From positions 4,718,001-4,782,000 of the forward strand of contig NZ_CP126093.1 in assembly GCF_030123065.1 (NCBI RefSeq): a stretch of DNA of 64,000 nt, written 5' to 3'. The position numbers and the translations under genes were made by a program. Source of the DNA: Neobacillus sp. DY30. Lineage in GTDB: Bacteria > Bacillota > Bacilli > Bacillales > Cytobacillaceae. This document shows, piece by piece, positions 27,480 to 36,945 of the stretch (within the stretch, counting starts at the first letter, position 1; each line of letters starts with the position of its first letter). Below the pieces are notes generated by a model. It saw only the letters and a program-made list of their open reading frames with translations, was not told where the DNA came from and ran no database searches.

Positions 27480-29237
27480 CTACTCCCCTTTCTTTTTTGC
27501 ATAGTTGCGTTCACGAGGCTTAATTAAGGAAACGTCAATATCCTCGTAATGGAAAGCTGGTGCAGATGTGCTATCAACAAATTTCGCCATAGTTGTTTTT
27601 AAGAAGTTTTCGTCATCACGGTTCGGGAATTCAGGCTTATAATGTGCACCGCGGCTTTCATTACGATTGTAAGCACCGATCGTGATAACACGTGCCAGTT
27701 GAAGCATGTTTTGTAACTGACGCGTAAAGGTTGCACCTTGATTGCTCCATTTACTTGTATCTTGAATGTTAATATTTTTATAACGTTCTAATAACTCTTG
27801 AATCTTTTCATCTGTCTTTAATAGCCTGTCATTGTGACGCACAACGGTCACATTATCCGTCATCCATTCGCCAAGCTCTTTATGAAGAACGTACGCATTT
27901 TCCGTACCATTTAATGACATAATGGAAGTCCACTTTTCTTCTTGTTCCTTGACATGACGGTCAAATAAAGTAGAAGAAATAGCATCTGAACTCTTTTCAA
28001 GACCTTTGATATATCTAACCGCATTTGGTCCAACAACCATACCGCCATAAATAGCAGATAGTAATGAATTTGCACCTAAACGATTGGCACCGTGCTGTGA
28101 ATAATCACACTCACCTGCAGCAAAAAGGCCAGGAATGTTCGTCATTTGGTCGTAATCAACCCATAGCCCACCCATTGAATAGTGTACAGCAGGGAAAATT
28201 TTCATCGGAACTTTACGCGGATCGTCACCCATGAATTTTTCATAGATTTCAATGATACCGCCAAGTTTAATGTCTAATTCCTTTGGATCCTTGTGTGAAA
28301 GATCTAGGTATACCATGTTTTCGCCATTAATACCCAGCTTCTGATCCACACAGACAGAGAAAATTTCACGTGTTGCAATATCACGTGGTACTAAGTTTCC
28401 ATAAGCAGGGTATTTTTCTTCTAAGAAATACCAAGGTTTTCCGTCTTTATAGGTCCACACACGTCCGCCTTCACCACGTGCTGATTCACTCATTAGGCGT
28501 AGCTTGTCATCACCAGGAATGGCAGTTGGGTGGATTTGAATCATTTCACCATTTGCGTAATATGCACCTTGCTGGTACACGATAGATGCAGCTGAACCTG
28601 TATTGATTACAGAGTTCGTTGTTTTTCCGAAGATGATTCCAGGGCCGCCTGTTGCCATAATAACTGCATCACCAGCAAAGGATTTAATCTCCATCGATGT
28701 AAGGTTTTGAGCAACGATCCCTCGGCAAACTCCATCGTCATCTACAACTGCTCCTAAGAATTCCCAGCCTTCGTACTTGGTTACTAATCCTGCTACTTCA
28801 TGACGGCGAACCTGCTCGTCCAATGCATAAAGCAGCTGCTGACCTGTGGTTGCACCAGCAAAGGCAGTTCTTGAATGCTGAGTACCACCGAAGCGGCGGA
28901 AATCTAATAGTCCTTCCGGAGTACGGTTAAACATAACCCCCATCCGGTCCATTAAGTGAATGATACCAGGTGCTGCCTCACACATAGCCTTAACTGGAGG
29001 CTGGTTGGCTAAGAAGTCTCCGCCATATACGGTATCATCAAAGTGAATCCATGGTGAATCCCCTTCACCTTTTGTATTTACTGCTCCATTCATACCACCT
29101 TGGGCACAAACGGAGTGGGAACGTTTAACTGGAACAAGTGAAAATAATTCTACGGGTGTTCCTTCTTCTGCAACTTTGATGGTTGCCATTAAGCCGGCTA
29201 AGCCGCCACCAACTATGATCACCTTACCCTTACTCAT
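27480..29237 (-). CDS. sdhA: succinate dehydrogenase flavoprotein subunit
   Basis: 585 aa FAD-containing catalytic subunit. N-terminal dinucleotide fold IVGGGLAGLMATIKVAE; the FAD-linking His region is RSHSVCAQGGMNGA (about 39-52). Substrate residues are in HPTAIPGDDKLRLMSESARGEGG and HYSMGGLWVD. Works in the TCA cycle and respiratory chain at the inner face of the membrane. Confidence 0.97.
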   Translation of the reverse strand: MSKGKVIIVGGGLAGLMATIKVAEEGTPVELFSLVPVKRSHSVCAQGGMNGAVNTKGEGDSPWIHFDDTVYGGDFLANQPPVKAMCEAAPGIIHLMDRMGVMFNRTPEGLLDFRRFGGTQHSRTAFAGATTGQQLLYALDEQVRRHEVAGLVTKYEGWEFLGAVVDDDGVCRGIVAQNLTSMEIKSFAGDAVIMATGGPGIIFGKTTNSVINTGSAASIVYQQGAYYANGEMIQIHPTAIPGDDKLRLMSESARGEGGRVWTYKDGKPWYFLEEKYPAYGNLVPRDIATREIFSVCVDQKLGINGENMVYLDLSHKDPKELDIKLGGIIEIYEKFMGDDPRKVPMKIFPAVHYSMGGLWVDYDQMTNIPGLFAAGECDYSQHGANRLGANSLLSAIYGGMVVGPNAVRYIKGLEKSSDAISSTLFDRHVKEQEEKWTSIMSLNGTENAYVLHKELGEWMTDNVTVVRHNDRLLKTDEKIQELLERYKNINIQDTSKWSNQGATFTRQLQNMLQLARVITIGAYNRNESRGAHYKPEFPNRDDENFLKTTMAKFVDSTSAPAFHYEDIDVSLIKPRERNYAKKKGE

Positions 29238-29300
29238 TGTGACTCACTCCCTTAATCCAAAAATCCGATATTTTTCAACACAGTGTATGAAGTTGATTTT

Positions 29301-29909
29301 TTAAACAAATGCTAAAAGTGTGCTAATTCCCACGATTGATAGGATAATGAAAACACCAATGGTAAAATATGTTGAAATTACTTGTGAACGTGGGGAAACA
29401 GTAATACCCCAGCTAACCAAGAATGACCACAAACCATTTGCAAAGTGGAAAATAGTTGAAATGACACCAACTAAATAGAAACCAAACATGAATGGTGAAG
29501 AAAGGATATCCGCCATCATGTCATAGTTAACATGTGCACCGAAAGCTGCTGCAACACGAGTTTCCCATACGTGCCATGTAATAAAGATTAACGTAATGAC
29601 ACCAGAAACACGCTGTAATAAGAACATCCAATTTCTGAAATATCCATACTTTCCGGCATTATTTTTTGCAGTAAAAGCAATATAAAGGCCATAGATTGCA
29701 TGAAATAAAATTGGTAAATAAATAATTACTGTTTCTAGGACAATTCTAAAAGGAAGGTTCCCCATAAAATCTGCCGCATTGTTAAAGGCCTCAGGACCTC
29801 TTGTAGCAAAATTGTTGACTACTAAATGCTGCACAAGGAATAAACCTATAGGAATTACTCCTAGTAAAGAATGCAATCTTCGATTCAAAAACTCACGATT
29901 CCCCGCCAT
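29301..29909 (-). CDS. sdhC: succinate dehydrogenase cytochrome b558 subunit
   Basis: 202 aa membrane anchor with five predicted membrane helices and conserved histidines for two haems (RRLHSLLG, LVQHLV, LFHAIYG, TWHVWE, FHFANGLW). It transfers electrons to menaquinone. Haem must be inserted before the soluble subunits assemble. First gene of the operon. Its ribosome binding site is an unusually G-rich AAGGGGGG. Confidence 0.95.
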   Translation of the reverse strand: MAGNREFLNRRLHSLLGVIPIGLFLVQHLVVNNFATRGPEAFNNAADFMGNLPFRIVLETVIIYLPILFHAIYGLYIAFTAKNNAGKYGYFRNWMFLLQRVSGVITLIFITWHVWETRVAAAFGAHVNYDMMADILSSPFMFGFYLVGVISTIFHFANGLWSFLVSWGITVSPRSQVISTYFTIGVFIILSIVGISTLLAFV

Positions 29910-29929
29910 AATTAACCCCCCTTAAATTT

Positions 29930-29944
29930 TTAACATGATGTTAA
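29930..29944. repeat. 7-1-7 palindrome in the sdhC leader
   Basis: TTAACATGATGTTAA is a perfect inverted repeat with a single central base. It lies between the sdhC promoter and the sdhC ribosome binding site. The spacing resembles Fur-family operators, but the sequence is not a Fur or PerR box. Confidence 0.55.
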
Positions 29945-30011
29945 GCCTTCAACTATTTTTCTTGTAAAAATTTCAAACTTACCACCACTGTGACAATTAT
30001 GTGACATGTCC

Positions 30012-30040
30012 ATTTTACTCCCATCAGGTATTAGCGTCAA
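30012..30040 (-). promoter_or_regulatory. sdhC promoter
   Basis: Minus-strand TTGACG (30040-30035), 17 bp, TAAAAT (30017-30012), giving a leader of about 95 bases. The rest of the 440-bp gap up to yslB is AT-rich and without a supported gene. Confidence 0.75.
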
Positions 30041-30298
30041 GAAAACGGATACACAAAAATTATATAAAAATTAAATTTTTTAAATATATTGATATTATAA
30101 TAAATTATAAGTTAACCTCTTGCAATTGGAATTATCTTGTATACAATCCAGTAGAATTACAATAAATAATTAAATTATATCCATAGTCTGTTGTCTAAAA
30201 TGGGAAAGATAATTATCATGAAAGACACGCTATTATATTGCAAAATAACAATCCTTTACCACTCTAACGCTTTACACTACATTTTGTAAAAAGTGTTC

Positions 30299-30326
30299 TT
30301 AACTTAAAGCCGTAATTGTATATAAT
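30299..30326 (+). promoter_or_regulatory. yslB promoter
   Basis: TTAACT (30299-30304), 16 bp, TATAAT (30321-30326), 26 bases before the yslB ATG. Confidence 0.6.
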
Positions 30327-30352
30327 AGAATGGTAGAAAGAGGGGAAGCAAA

Positions 30353-30805
30353 ATGAATGAAAGCACTGCCGTCGAACTTACTTTACAATTGAATGAACCA
30401 AGAAATATTTCACTGTTTGGATATGAATTGATTCGTGAATTCATATTGCCGGAAATCTTAGGAAAAGACACACCAGAAATTCTTTACTGGGCTGGGAAAC
30501 GATTAGCTCGCAGCCATCCATTAAATAGCCTTGATGAAATCATCGATTTTTTCTCAAAAGCCTCATGGGGGCAGCTCGAAATAAAAAAAGAGCGTAAAGA
30601 TGAAATTGAATTTGAACTAGTCAGCCCGCTGATCGTTTCGCGGGTAAAATCAAAAGCTGAGCACTATTTTCAAATTGAAGCTGGCTTTCTAGCTCAACAA
30701 ATCGAACTCCAAAAACAAGTCATCACCGAAACCTTCGAACACCCGGTAAAAAAATCAAATAAAGTCCTATTTACCGTCAAATGGGATCGTAAAGATACTA
30801 TTTAG
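30353..30805 (+). CDS. yslB: YslB family protein (DUF2507)
   Basis: 150 aa soluble protein of the DUF2507 family, which has a V4R/TRAPP-like fold. Visible features are the N-terminal helix region (LFGYELIREFILPEILGKDTPEILYWAGKRLAR) and the conserved SKASWGQLEI. Function unknown. It stands divergent from sdhC and convergent with lysC, the B. subtilis neighbours. AGAGGGGAAGC precedes the ATG. Confidence 0.88.
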   Translation: MNESTAVELTLQLNEPRNISLFGYELIREFILPEILGKDTPEILYWAGKRLARSHPLNSLDEIIDFFSKASWGQLEIKKERKDEIEFELVSPLIVSRVKSKAEHYFQIEAGFLAQQIELQKQVITETFEHPVKKSNKVLFTVKWDRKDTI

Positions 30806-30812
30806 TATGCAG

Positions 30813-30848
30813 AAAAGCTTTCATCAGGGTCTACCGATGAAAGCTTTT
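30813..30848. terminator. bidirectional terminator between yslB and lysC
   Basis: AAAAGCTTTCATC and GATGAAAGCTTTT form a 13-bp stem, with a T run on the plus strand and AT-rich sequence on the minus strand. Confidence 0.85.
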
Positions 30849-30853
30849 TCTTA

Positions 30854-31342
30854 TTATTCGCTGTCTGCTGAAAGACCAAATGCTTGGTGAAGTACTTCTA
30901 CTGCCTTAAGCATGTGTTTTTCTTCCACTACGGCTGAGACTTTAATTTCTGAAGTGCTGACCATTTTTATTTGGATTTGGTTTTCGGCTAGAACTTCAAA
31001 CATTTTTGCGGCTACTCCAGGGTTCGAAATCATCCCTGACCCCACGATGGAAACTTTCGCCAGTTGATTTTCTGCATCAAGCTGTTCATAGTTTAGTACA
31101 TCCTTGTTATTTTCAAGGACATTTAATGTTTCCATAAGATCCTGAGTTTTGATGGAGAAGGCGAGATTTGATGTTTCCGCTTCTGTTGTGCTTTGAACAA
31201 TAATGTCGACGTTCAAATGATTCTCAGCAAGCGTTGTAAAAATGGTTGATAGGCTTGTTAAAGAATTCGCAAGTCCTAACACACTTACCTTCGTTATTTC
31301 ATCTTCAAATGCCACTCCACGGACTACAAGGTTTTGTTCCAT
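30854..31342 (-). CDS. lysC: aspartate kinase beta subunit from internal start
   Basis: An in-frame ATG at 31342 (MEQNLVVRGVAF) is preceded eight bases upstream by GAGGAGGA, a ribosome binding site stronger than that of many full genes here. It would give a 162-aa product made of the two ACT domains. B. subtilis LysC is known to be an alpha2-beta2 enzyme with beta translated from an internal start at the equivalent place. Confidence 0.8.
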   Translation of the reverse strand: MEQNLVVRGVAFEDEITKVSVLGLANSLTSLSTIFTTLAENHLNVDIIVQSTTEAETSNLAFSIKTQDLMETLNVLENNKDVLNYEQLDAENQLAKVSIVGSGMISNPGVAAKMFEVLAENQIQIKMVSTSEIKVSAVVEEKHMLKAVEVLHQAFGLSADSE

Positions 31343-32077
31343 TGACGCTTCCTCCTCAATTACTGTTCCTTCTACTCTCTCCATACTTGAGCGAACTTCT
31401 AGTTTGACTTGATAATTTTTTGCAAATTCTACCGCTCTGGGATGCAGTACCCCAGCACCTAAATTGGCTAGCTCGAGCATTTCATCATAAGATACGGACT
31501 GTAATTTACGTGCACTCTTCACATATCTAGGGTCAGTAGTGAATACACCCGTTACATCCGTATAAATATCACATTTATCCGCCTTTAGTGCTGCAGCAAG
31601 TGCCACCGCCGTCGTATCAGAGCCGCCTCGACCAAGAGTAGTAATCTCACCATTTTCTGTAATACCTTGGAAACCTGCAACAATGACGACCTTACCTTCA
31701 TCAAGCTGATTCTTTACAGCCTCTGTATTTATTGTTGTAATGCGGGCATTTCCATGAACAGGCTCAGTGACAATTCCCGCCTGCCAGCCAGTAAACGAAA
31801 CGGCAGGAAGATTCTGTTCATTGAGTGCCATTGACAATAAGGCAATCGTCACCTGTTCTCCTGTGCTCAACAGCATATCCATATCCCGTTTGTTAGGAAC
31901 GGCTGAAATTTCTTTTGCAAGATCTACCAGCTGATCCGTGGATTTCCCCATTGCTGAAACGACCACGACTACCTGATTTCCTTGATCACTTTCATCTTTT
32001 ACTCGTTGTGCTACATTAAGAATTCTTTCCACACTACCAACCGAAGTACCACCAAACTTTTGTACAATTAAACCCAT
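30854..32077 (-). CDS. lysC: aspartate kinase (lysine-sensitive, LysC)
   Basis: 407 aa. Phosphorylates aspartate, the first step towards lysine, threonine, methionine and diaminopimelate. Kinase motif VQKFGGTSVGS is at 5-15, with the catalytic region TLGRGGSDTTA and two C-terminal ACT domains (about 255-405) that bind lysine. The single gene encodes alpha and beta subunits by an internal start. It is controlled by the L-box riboswitch immediately upstream. Confidence 0.96.
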   Translation of the reverse strand: MGLIVQKFGGTSVGSVERILNVAQRVKDESDQGNQVVVVVSAMGKSTDQLVDLAKEISAVPNKRDMDMLLSTGEQVTIALLSMALNEQNLPAVSFTGWQAGIVTEPVHGNARITTINTEAVKNQLDEGKVVIVAGFQGITENGEITTLGRGGSDTTAVALAAALKADKCDIYTDVTGVFTTDPRYVKSARKLQSVSYDEMLELANLGAGVLHPRAVEFAKNYQVKLEVRSSMERVEGTVIEEEASMEQNLVVRGVAFEDEITKVSVLGLANSLTSLSTIFTTLAENHLNVDIIVQSTTEAETSNLAFSIKTQDLMETLNVLENNKDVLNYEQLDAENQLAKVSIVGSGMISNPGVAAKMFEVLAENQIQIKMVSTSEIKVSAVVEEKHMLKAVEVLHQAFGLSADSE

Positions 32078-32142
32078 TTTTTCCCCTGCTTTCAGTTATA
32101 GGTTTAGCTATCATTATATGTTTCCCCGCAAAAAAAATAAAA

Positions 32143-32169
32143 AAGCAATGAGAGGGCATCTCATTGCTT
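32143..32169 (-). terminator. riboswitch-controlled terminator upstream of lysC
   Basis: AAGCAATGAGA and TCTCATTGCTT form an 11-bp stem, followed on the minus strand by TTTTTTATTTTTTTT. It is placed between the aptamer and the lysC start as in other L-box leaders. Confidence 0.92.
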
Positions 32170-32185
32170 GAATACACAAAAAAAT

Positions 32186-32371
32186 TCTGCGTCTACAATG
32201 TAAGATAGCTCTCCAAGGCATTAAGCCTTGACAATCCGGCATTTATTCAATACAGGACCAGCAAAGAAAGATATGAGACTTTCTTCACTTCGGCGAACAT
32301 CCCCTTTCATGATTCATCACTGAAGCTCACTCTTCTCCGAATCACTACTATTGAAGCTCGCACCTCTACCT
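32186..32371 (-). ncRNA. lysine riboswitch (L box) aptamer
   Basis: On the minus strand the leader begins AGAGGTGCGAGCTTC, the conserved 5' side of the lysine aptamer, continues with GAAAGGGG and CCGAAGTGAAG, and closes with a helix ending near GACGCAG. Together with the downstream terminator and lysC it is a transcriptional OFF switch for lysine. Confidence 0.93.
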
Positions 32372-32413
32372 TCACTTTAGTATTAAAAAGTGATAGTAAT
32401 ATAATTTTCAATT

Positions 32414-32442
32414 ATTATAGCATAGCGGAATTTTTCTGACAA
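32414..32442 (-). promoter_or_regulatory. lysC promoter
   Basis: Minus-strand TTGTCA (32442-32437), 17 bp, TATAAT (32419-32414), lying against the end of uvrC and upstream of the riboswitch. Confidence 0.85.
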
Positions 32443-32445
32443 TGT

Positions 32446-34218
32446 CTATGATTGAAGTTTTTTTATTAATTCTTCCGCGACTTGAGCTGGAATGCCGATG
32501 GCTCTGAACTCTTCGAATGTAGCTTCTTTCATTTTTTTAACCGAGCCAAATTCCTTTAGCAGCTGCTTTTTACGTTTTTCACCGACACCTGGAATGTCGT
32601 CCAACAGCGATTGAAACGCACTTTTTCCACGTGTTTGACGATGAAAAGTAATTGCAAAACGGTGAACCTCGTCCTGAATTCTTTGAAGTAAATAAAATTC
32701 TTGGCTGTTTCTCCCAAGAGGGATGATTTCAAGCGGATTCCCATATAAAAGCTGAGATGTTTTGTGCTTATCATCCTTCACTAATCCAGCAAGCGGTATA
32801 TCTAAACCCAGTTCATTTTCTAAAACGTCCCGGACAGCCTCCACATGTCCTTTTCCGCCGTCAATAATGATGAGGTCCGGAAGCGGCAGTTGCTCTTTTA
32901 AAGCCCTAGAATACCTTCTTCTTGTTACTTCACGCATCGATTCATAATCATCAGGTCCCTTAACCGATTTAATCTTATACTTTCGGTATTCACGCTTATT
33001 AGGCTTCCCATCAATAAAGACTACCATCGCAGAAACAGGATCTGTCCCTTGAATATTTGAATTATCAAAGGATTCAATTCGATGCGGGGTATAAATCCCC
33101 ATAAGCTCGCCAAGATTCTCAACAGCCTTGATAGTCCTTACTTCATCCTTTTCAATCAGGGAAAATTTCTCATTTAACGCTATTTTTGCGTTTTTAATGG
33201 CCATTTTTATAAGGTCTTTTTTCTGACCACGCTGAGGTTTTAGGACTTTAACTTGAAGAAGCTGTTCAGCGAGATTTAAATCGATTTCATCCTGAATTAG
33301 AATTTCCTTTGGCTTAAAATGATTCGATTTTTCATAAAATTGACCTAGAAAGGTTAGTATTTCCTCTTCCGGCTCATTGTAGATAGGAAACATGGAAACG
33401 TCACGTTCAATGAGTTTTCCTTGGCGTACAAAGAAGACTTGAACACACATCCATCCTTTATCGACAGCATAGCCAAACACATCACGATCGGTAAAATCAG
33501 TCATCGTAATTTTTTGCTTTTCCATAATCGTTTCTATATGAATAATCTTGTCACGGTATTCTTTTGCCCGCTCAAAGTCTAATTCTTCAGAAGCACTGGT
33601 CATTTTCTCAGTTAGTTCATTTTTTATTTCTTTAAATCCCCCATTTAGGAAGCGGGTGATTTCGTCCGTCATTTGTTTGTATTGCTCTTCATGTACTTCG
33701 TTAACACATGGTGCCAGGCACTGACCTAAATGATAGTACAAACATACCCGGTCTGGAAGGGTAGAGCATTTTCGTAATGGGTAGATTCGGTCTAACAGCT
33801 TTTTTGTTTCATTCGCCGCCATGACGTTAGGATACGGACCAAAGTATTTTCCTTTATCCTTTTTGACTTTTCTTGTAATGATTAGTTTCGGATGTCTTTC
33901 CGCTGTCAATTTGATGAACGGATAGGTTTTATCATCCTTCAGCATCACATTATATTTGGGGTCATATTTTTTAATTAAATTTAATTCAAGTAATAGGGCC
34001 TCAATATTTGATGAGGTAACAATATATTCAAAGTCCTCAATCTCGTTGACGAGTCTCAGTGTTTTACCGTCATGTGACCCGGTAAAATAGGACCGTACAC
34101 GATTTTTTAGTATTTTAGCTTTTCCTACATATATGATCGTTCCCTGACGGTCCTTCATCAAGTAGCAGCCAGGCTGATCAGGCAGCAGTGTTAATTTTTG
34201 TTTGATGGTTTCGTTCAT
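32446..34218 (-). CDS. uvrC: excinuclease ABC subunit C
   Basis: 590 aa nucleotide excision repair nuclease. An N-terminal GIY-YIG domain makes the 3' incision ([21 protein letters not shown], about 14-34). A UVR helix (about 203-235) binds UvrB. The C-terminal RNase H-like domain ([20 protein letters not shown]) makes the 5' incision, and helix-hairpin-helix motifs end the protein ([20 protein letters not shown]). In B. subtilis the next gene upstream would be trxA; here a 15-kb locus intervenes. Confidence 0.96.
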   Translation of the reverse strand: MNETIKQKLTLLPDQPGCYLMKDRQGTIIYVGKAKILKNRVRSYFTGSHDGKTLRLVNEIEDFEYIVTSSNIEALLLELNLIKKYDPKYNVMLKDDKTYPFIKLTAERHPKLIITRKVKKDKGKYFGPYPNVMAANETKKLLDRIYPLRKCSTLPDRVCLYYHLGQCLAPCVNEVHEEQYKQMTDEITRFLNGGFKEIKNELTEKMTSASEELDFERAKEYRDKIIHIETIMEKQKITMTDFTDRDVFGYAVDKGWMCVQVFFVRQGKLIERDVSMFPIYNEPEEEILTFLGQFYEKSNHFKPKEILIQDEIDLNLAEQLLQVKVLKPQRGQKKDLIKMAIKNAKIALNEKFSLIEKDEVRTIKAVENLGELMGIYTPHRIESFDNSNIQGTDPVSAMVVFIDGKPNKREYRKYKIKSVKGPDDYESMREVTRRRYSRALKEQLPLPDLIIIDGGKGHVEAVRDVLENELGLDIPLAGLVKDDKHKTSQLLYGNPLEIIPLGRNSQEFYLLQRIQDEVHRFAITFHRQTRGKSAFQSLLDDIPGVGEKRKKQLLKEFGSVKKMKEATFEEFRAIGIPAQVAEELIKKLQS

Positions 34219-34304
34219 TCAAGCTGCTCCTCTCCGTCTTTATCTATCTTAAAATTTTATAGCAAATTAGCCATAAATTAAAGCGTTGGTATTTGGTAAA
34301 TAAA

Positions 34305-34329
34305 AAAAACCGGAAAAAATCCGGTTTTT
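34305..34329 (-). terminator. terminator of the GH88-yesL-GH35 unit
   Basis: AAAAACCGGA and TCCGGTTTTT form a 10-bp stem after the GH35 stop codon, with a run of T on the minus strand. Confidence 0.88.
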
Positions 34330-34362
34330 CAGATGAAGTTAATATAGAAAGAAAATAATTGA

Positions 34363-36945
34363 TTATAACGTATTTATTTTTATTTGCAGCGGTGAACGTC
34401 CTTCTTCATCAAAAATGATTAATTCATTTTCCTCTTTTAAGATACTTGCCGGTATTTTATATTCTTCTTGAGGTCCTATTTGCCAATATCGGCCTAAACA
34501 AAAACCATTCACCCAGAAAGTCCCTTTCGATAACCCATCTAGACGTATTTTCACTTTTACATCATCTGTAGATTGCAATGTTGTTGTAAAAGTGGTTTTA
34601 TACCAACATGGTTCCACCTTGTCATTACTTAATTGATTAATCCTTTGCCATTTTTTCGGTTCAGTTAAAAGAGCAGCGCTTTGCATTTTCCAATGATTAA
34701 TCTGATTTGCTTCCTTATATAAATAAAGCTTTAATTTCGAAATTCCTTTGAGCCCTTGCCCGTCAAATTCAAATTCATTAAAGCCATCATTTAAGAGATG
34801 ACCTATATCAGCCACGCCATATGGTGCATCGAAACGATTCCAAGCAGTTTCGTTCGATATGAGCATGACTGGCGCACCATCATTCAAGCGCAATCTTTGA
34901 AGTCCCTCTCCAACAAGGATGGCTTTATCGAAGCCTTGATCATTGACAAATTCCTTCATAAACGAAATTCTTCCCTCTATTTCCGGAATACTTCTTAATG
35001 AATGTGATTTACCGATTCCCTCCACTTTCCAGCCATTTAATAAGTCTACAACAATTCCATCAAGACTAGGTGACTCACTTATTCCCTTCGGTTCCCCCAA
35101 AGCTTGTGTGAAATTGTAACGACCCATATTTTGAACCAAGAAGCGGATGCTGTTATTGCCTTTTTCAACAGGAATCTCGATAGAAGCTGCCCCCAAATCA
35201 TTCACAAGTCCGATATATTGATTGTTAAGGAATACTCTTACTGGATCTTCAATCCTTGGGAAAATTAACGTTTTTTGACCGGTTTCGTTCGATTCAAACT
35301 GTGCCGTATACGATAAATACCCACTCCATTGTCCAAATGAACTAAAGTCCAGCGGTGTAACTGATTCCCTTCCTAAAGACTCATCGATTTTTTCTGAGGC
35401 CTGGTACCAATCTGTTAATGCAAATGTAACCTCCCCTTTATCAGCAAAGATTTTGTCATTCTCCTCCACCGTCTTTCGATCATTCACGACGATTTCAAAA
35501 CACTCATTCTTACCATCCATAATGGAAATAACCTGCGGTTTTGACCCATGAAATAATGTAAATTGCAATTTCCCACTGTCTAGCTTTTCGTAACGCTGCG
35601 GATAGGGGCAGGAAATCGAAAGTTCATCAACATCTTTTACTTGTAAAACTAGTGAGGATTTCTGCCCAGTTTCATGGTAAACAGTACCAATATTATTTGA
35701 AAAACCTGTTGAGTATGCAGTTAGTGCTGAAATCTTCACTGTTTTGCCCGCTAATCTTCCTGCTTTTATATTCTTTACGACAGGTAAAATTCCATCTGGC
35801 TCAATTGTAATACTAAGTTCATGTTGTTCCTCTGGGCTATAAAGTTTTTGAATTGCACGCTCCATTTTCGAATTAGCAAGAAACATTATACTTCCAGCTT
35901 TACTCTGTACTATTTTACATTGCAGCCCGTCAGGCAGTGCAGTACACTCATCACTATTCAAGGGATTTGTTAATATCGGTTCGACCCAATCAATAAAGCT
36001 ATGAACTCTTTTTATTGCCTGATACTTCGCTGTTTCCTGCAAGTACTCCGTTAGAGGTGCATCATAATCATAGGATGTAATCATAAATGTATGTTCACCG
36101 ATCGTACGGCCTCCCCAATGGTCAAAATTGGTACCACCGAAAAACATATAATAATTGATAGCTGTAAAACCTTCCCGCAGCAATTCATATAACGTTTTTT
36201 CTAACATACCTGCTGTCTTTTGGTTTGCTCTAGGCCCGCCCCATTGTTCAAACCAACCGACCCAAAATTCAAGAACTCCTTTTGGCTGACCTTCAAATCT
36301 TTCATCTAATATTTTTGCATGTTCCTCTGTATGAGACCAAAAGTTCCGAAACTCAACCGCACCTTCAACACCGCCATAACAAGTTACTAATGGAACATTT
36401 ATTCCTCTTGTAATGAGTCCGTCTCGTAAATATTCCATATACTTTTTATCAGGTTTTCCAAGTGCTTGAAACTCATTTTCAACTTGAACCATAATGACTG
36501 TACCTGCATTCGTGATCAAATGAGGAAGGATCCGCGGTACTAACTCGTCAAAATACCGATCTACATAGTGTAAAAATGGTTCATGATAACAGCGGTATTT
36601 CATGTTCTCCTTGGAACTCAGCCACCATGGCAGACCACCGAAATCCCATTCCGCACAAATGTATGGTCCTGGCCGCAGAATGACATACAAATTTCTTTCT
36701 TCACATTTCTTTAGGAAAGTTCCCAAATCTTTATCGTTTGCAAAATCCCATACACCTTCCGCCTCTTCATGCCAATTCCAAGGAATATAAGTTTCAATAC
36801 AATTACAGCCCGCTTTTTTTACTTTATCCAGCAGTTCATCCCACTCTGCACGAGGCAGGCGGAAATAGTGAACCGCTGCTGACTTGATGAAAACCCGATT
36901 CCCATCAATAATCCAGCTATTTTTATCAAATTGAATACTGGCCAT
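34363..36945 (-). CDS. GH35 beta-galactosidase
   Basis: 860 aa, no signal peptide, so probably cytoplasmic. The TIM-barrel carries the GH35 signature RPGPYICAEWDFGGLPWWL (91-109), acid/base E158 in VQVENEF and nucleophile E226 in LEFWVGWFEQWGG. Two jelly-roll domains typical of the family lie towards the C terminus (about 520-860, with GTFWVNGFCLGRYWQIGPQEEY near the end). It overlaps the upstream yesL-like gene by 20 bp and ends the operon. It would remove terminal beta-linked galactose, or possibly a related amino sugar, from imported oligosaccharides. The substrate is inferred only. Confidence 0.9.
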   Translation of the reverse strand: MASIQFDKNSWIIDGNRVFIKSAAVHYFRLPRAEWDELLDKVKKAGCNCIETYIPWNWHEEAEGVWDFANDKDLGTFLKKCEERNLYVILRPGPYICAEWDFGGLPWWLSSKENMKYRCYHEPFLHYVDRYFDELVPRILPHLITNAGTVIMVQVENEFQALGKPDKKYMEYLRDGLITRGINVPLVTCYGGVEGAVEFRNFWSHTEEHAKILDERFEGQPKGVLEFWVGWFEQWGGPRANQKTAGMLEKTLYELLREGFTAINYYMFFGGTNFDHWGGRTIGEHTFMITSYDYDAPLTEYLQETAKYQAIKRVHSFIDWVEPILTNPLNSDECTALPDGLQCKIVQSKAGSIMFLANSKMERAIQKLYSPEEQHELSITIEPDGILPVVKNIKAGRLAGKTVKISALTAYSTGFSNNIGTVYHETGQKSSLVLQVKDVDELSISCPYPQRYEKLDSGKLQFTLFHGSKPQVISIMDGKNECFEIVVNDRKTVEENDKIFADKGEVTFALTDWYQASEKIDESLGRESVTPLDFSSFGQWSGYLSYTAQFESNETGQKTLIFPRIEDPVRVFLNNQYIGLVNDLGAASIEIPVEKGNNSIRFLVQNMGRYNFTQALGEPKGISESPSLDGIVVDLLNGWKVEGIGKSHSLRSIPEIEGRISFMKEFVNDQGFDKAILVGEGLQRLRLNDGAPVMLISNETAWNRFDAPYGVADIGHLLNDGFNEFEFDGQGLKGISKLKLYLYKEANQINHWKMQSAALLTEPKKWQRINQLSNDKVEPCWYKTTFTTTLQSTDDVKVKIRLDGLSKGTFWVNGFCLGRYWQIGPQEEYKIPASILKEENELIIFDEEGRSPLQIKINTL

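Noticed and set aside
30208-30217. GATAATTATC resembling a Fur site in the sdhC-yslB gap
   Set aside because: Only a 10-bp palindrome without the third hexamer or the 7-1-7 core; far from either promoter.
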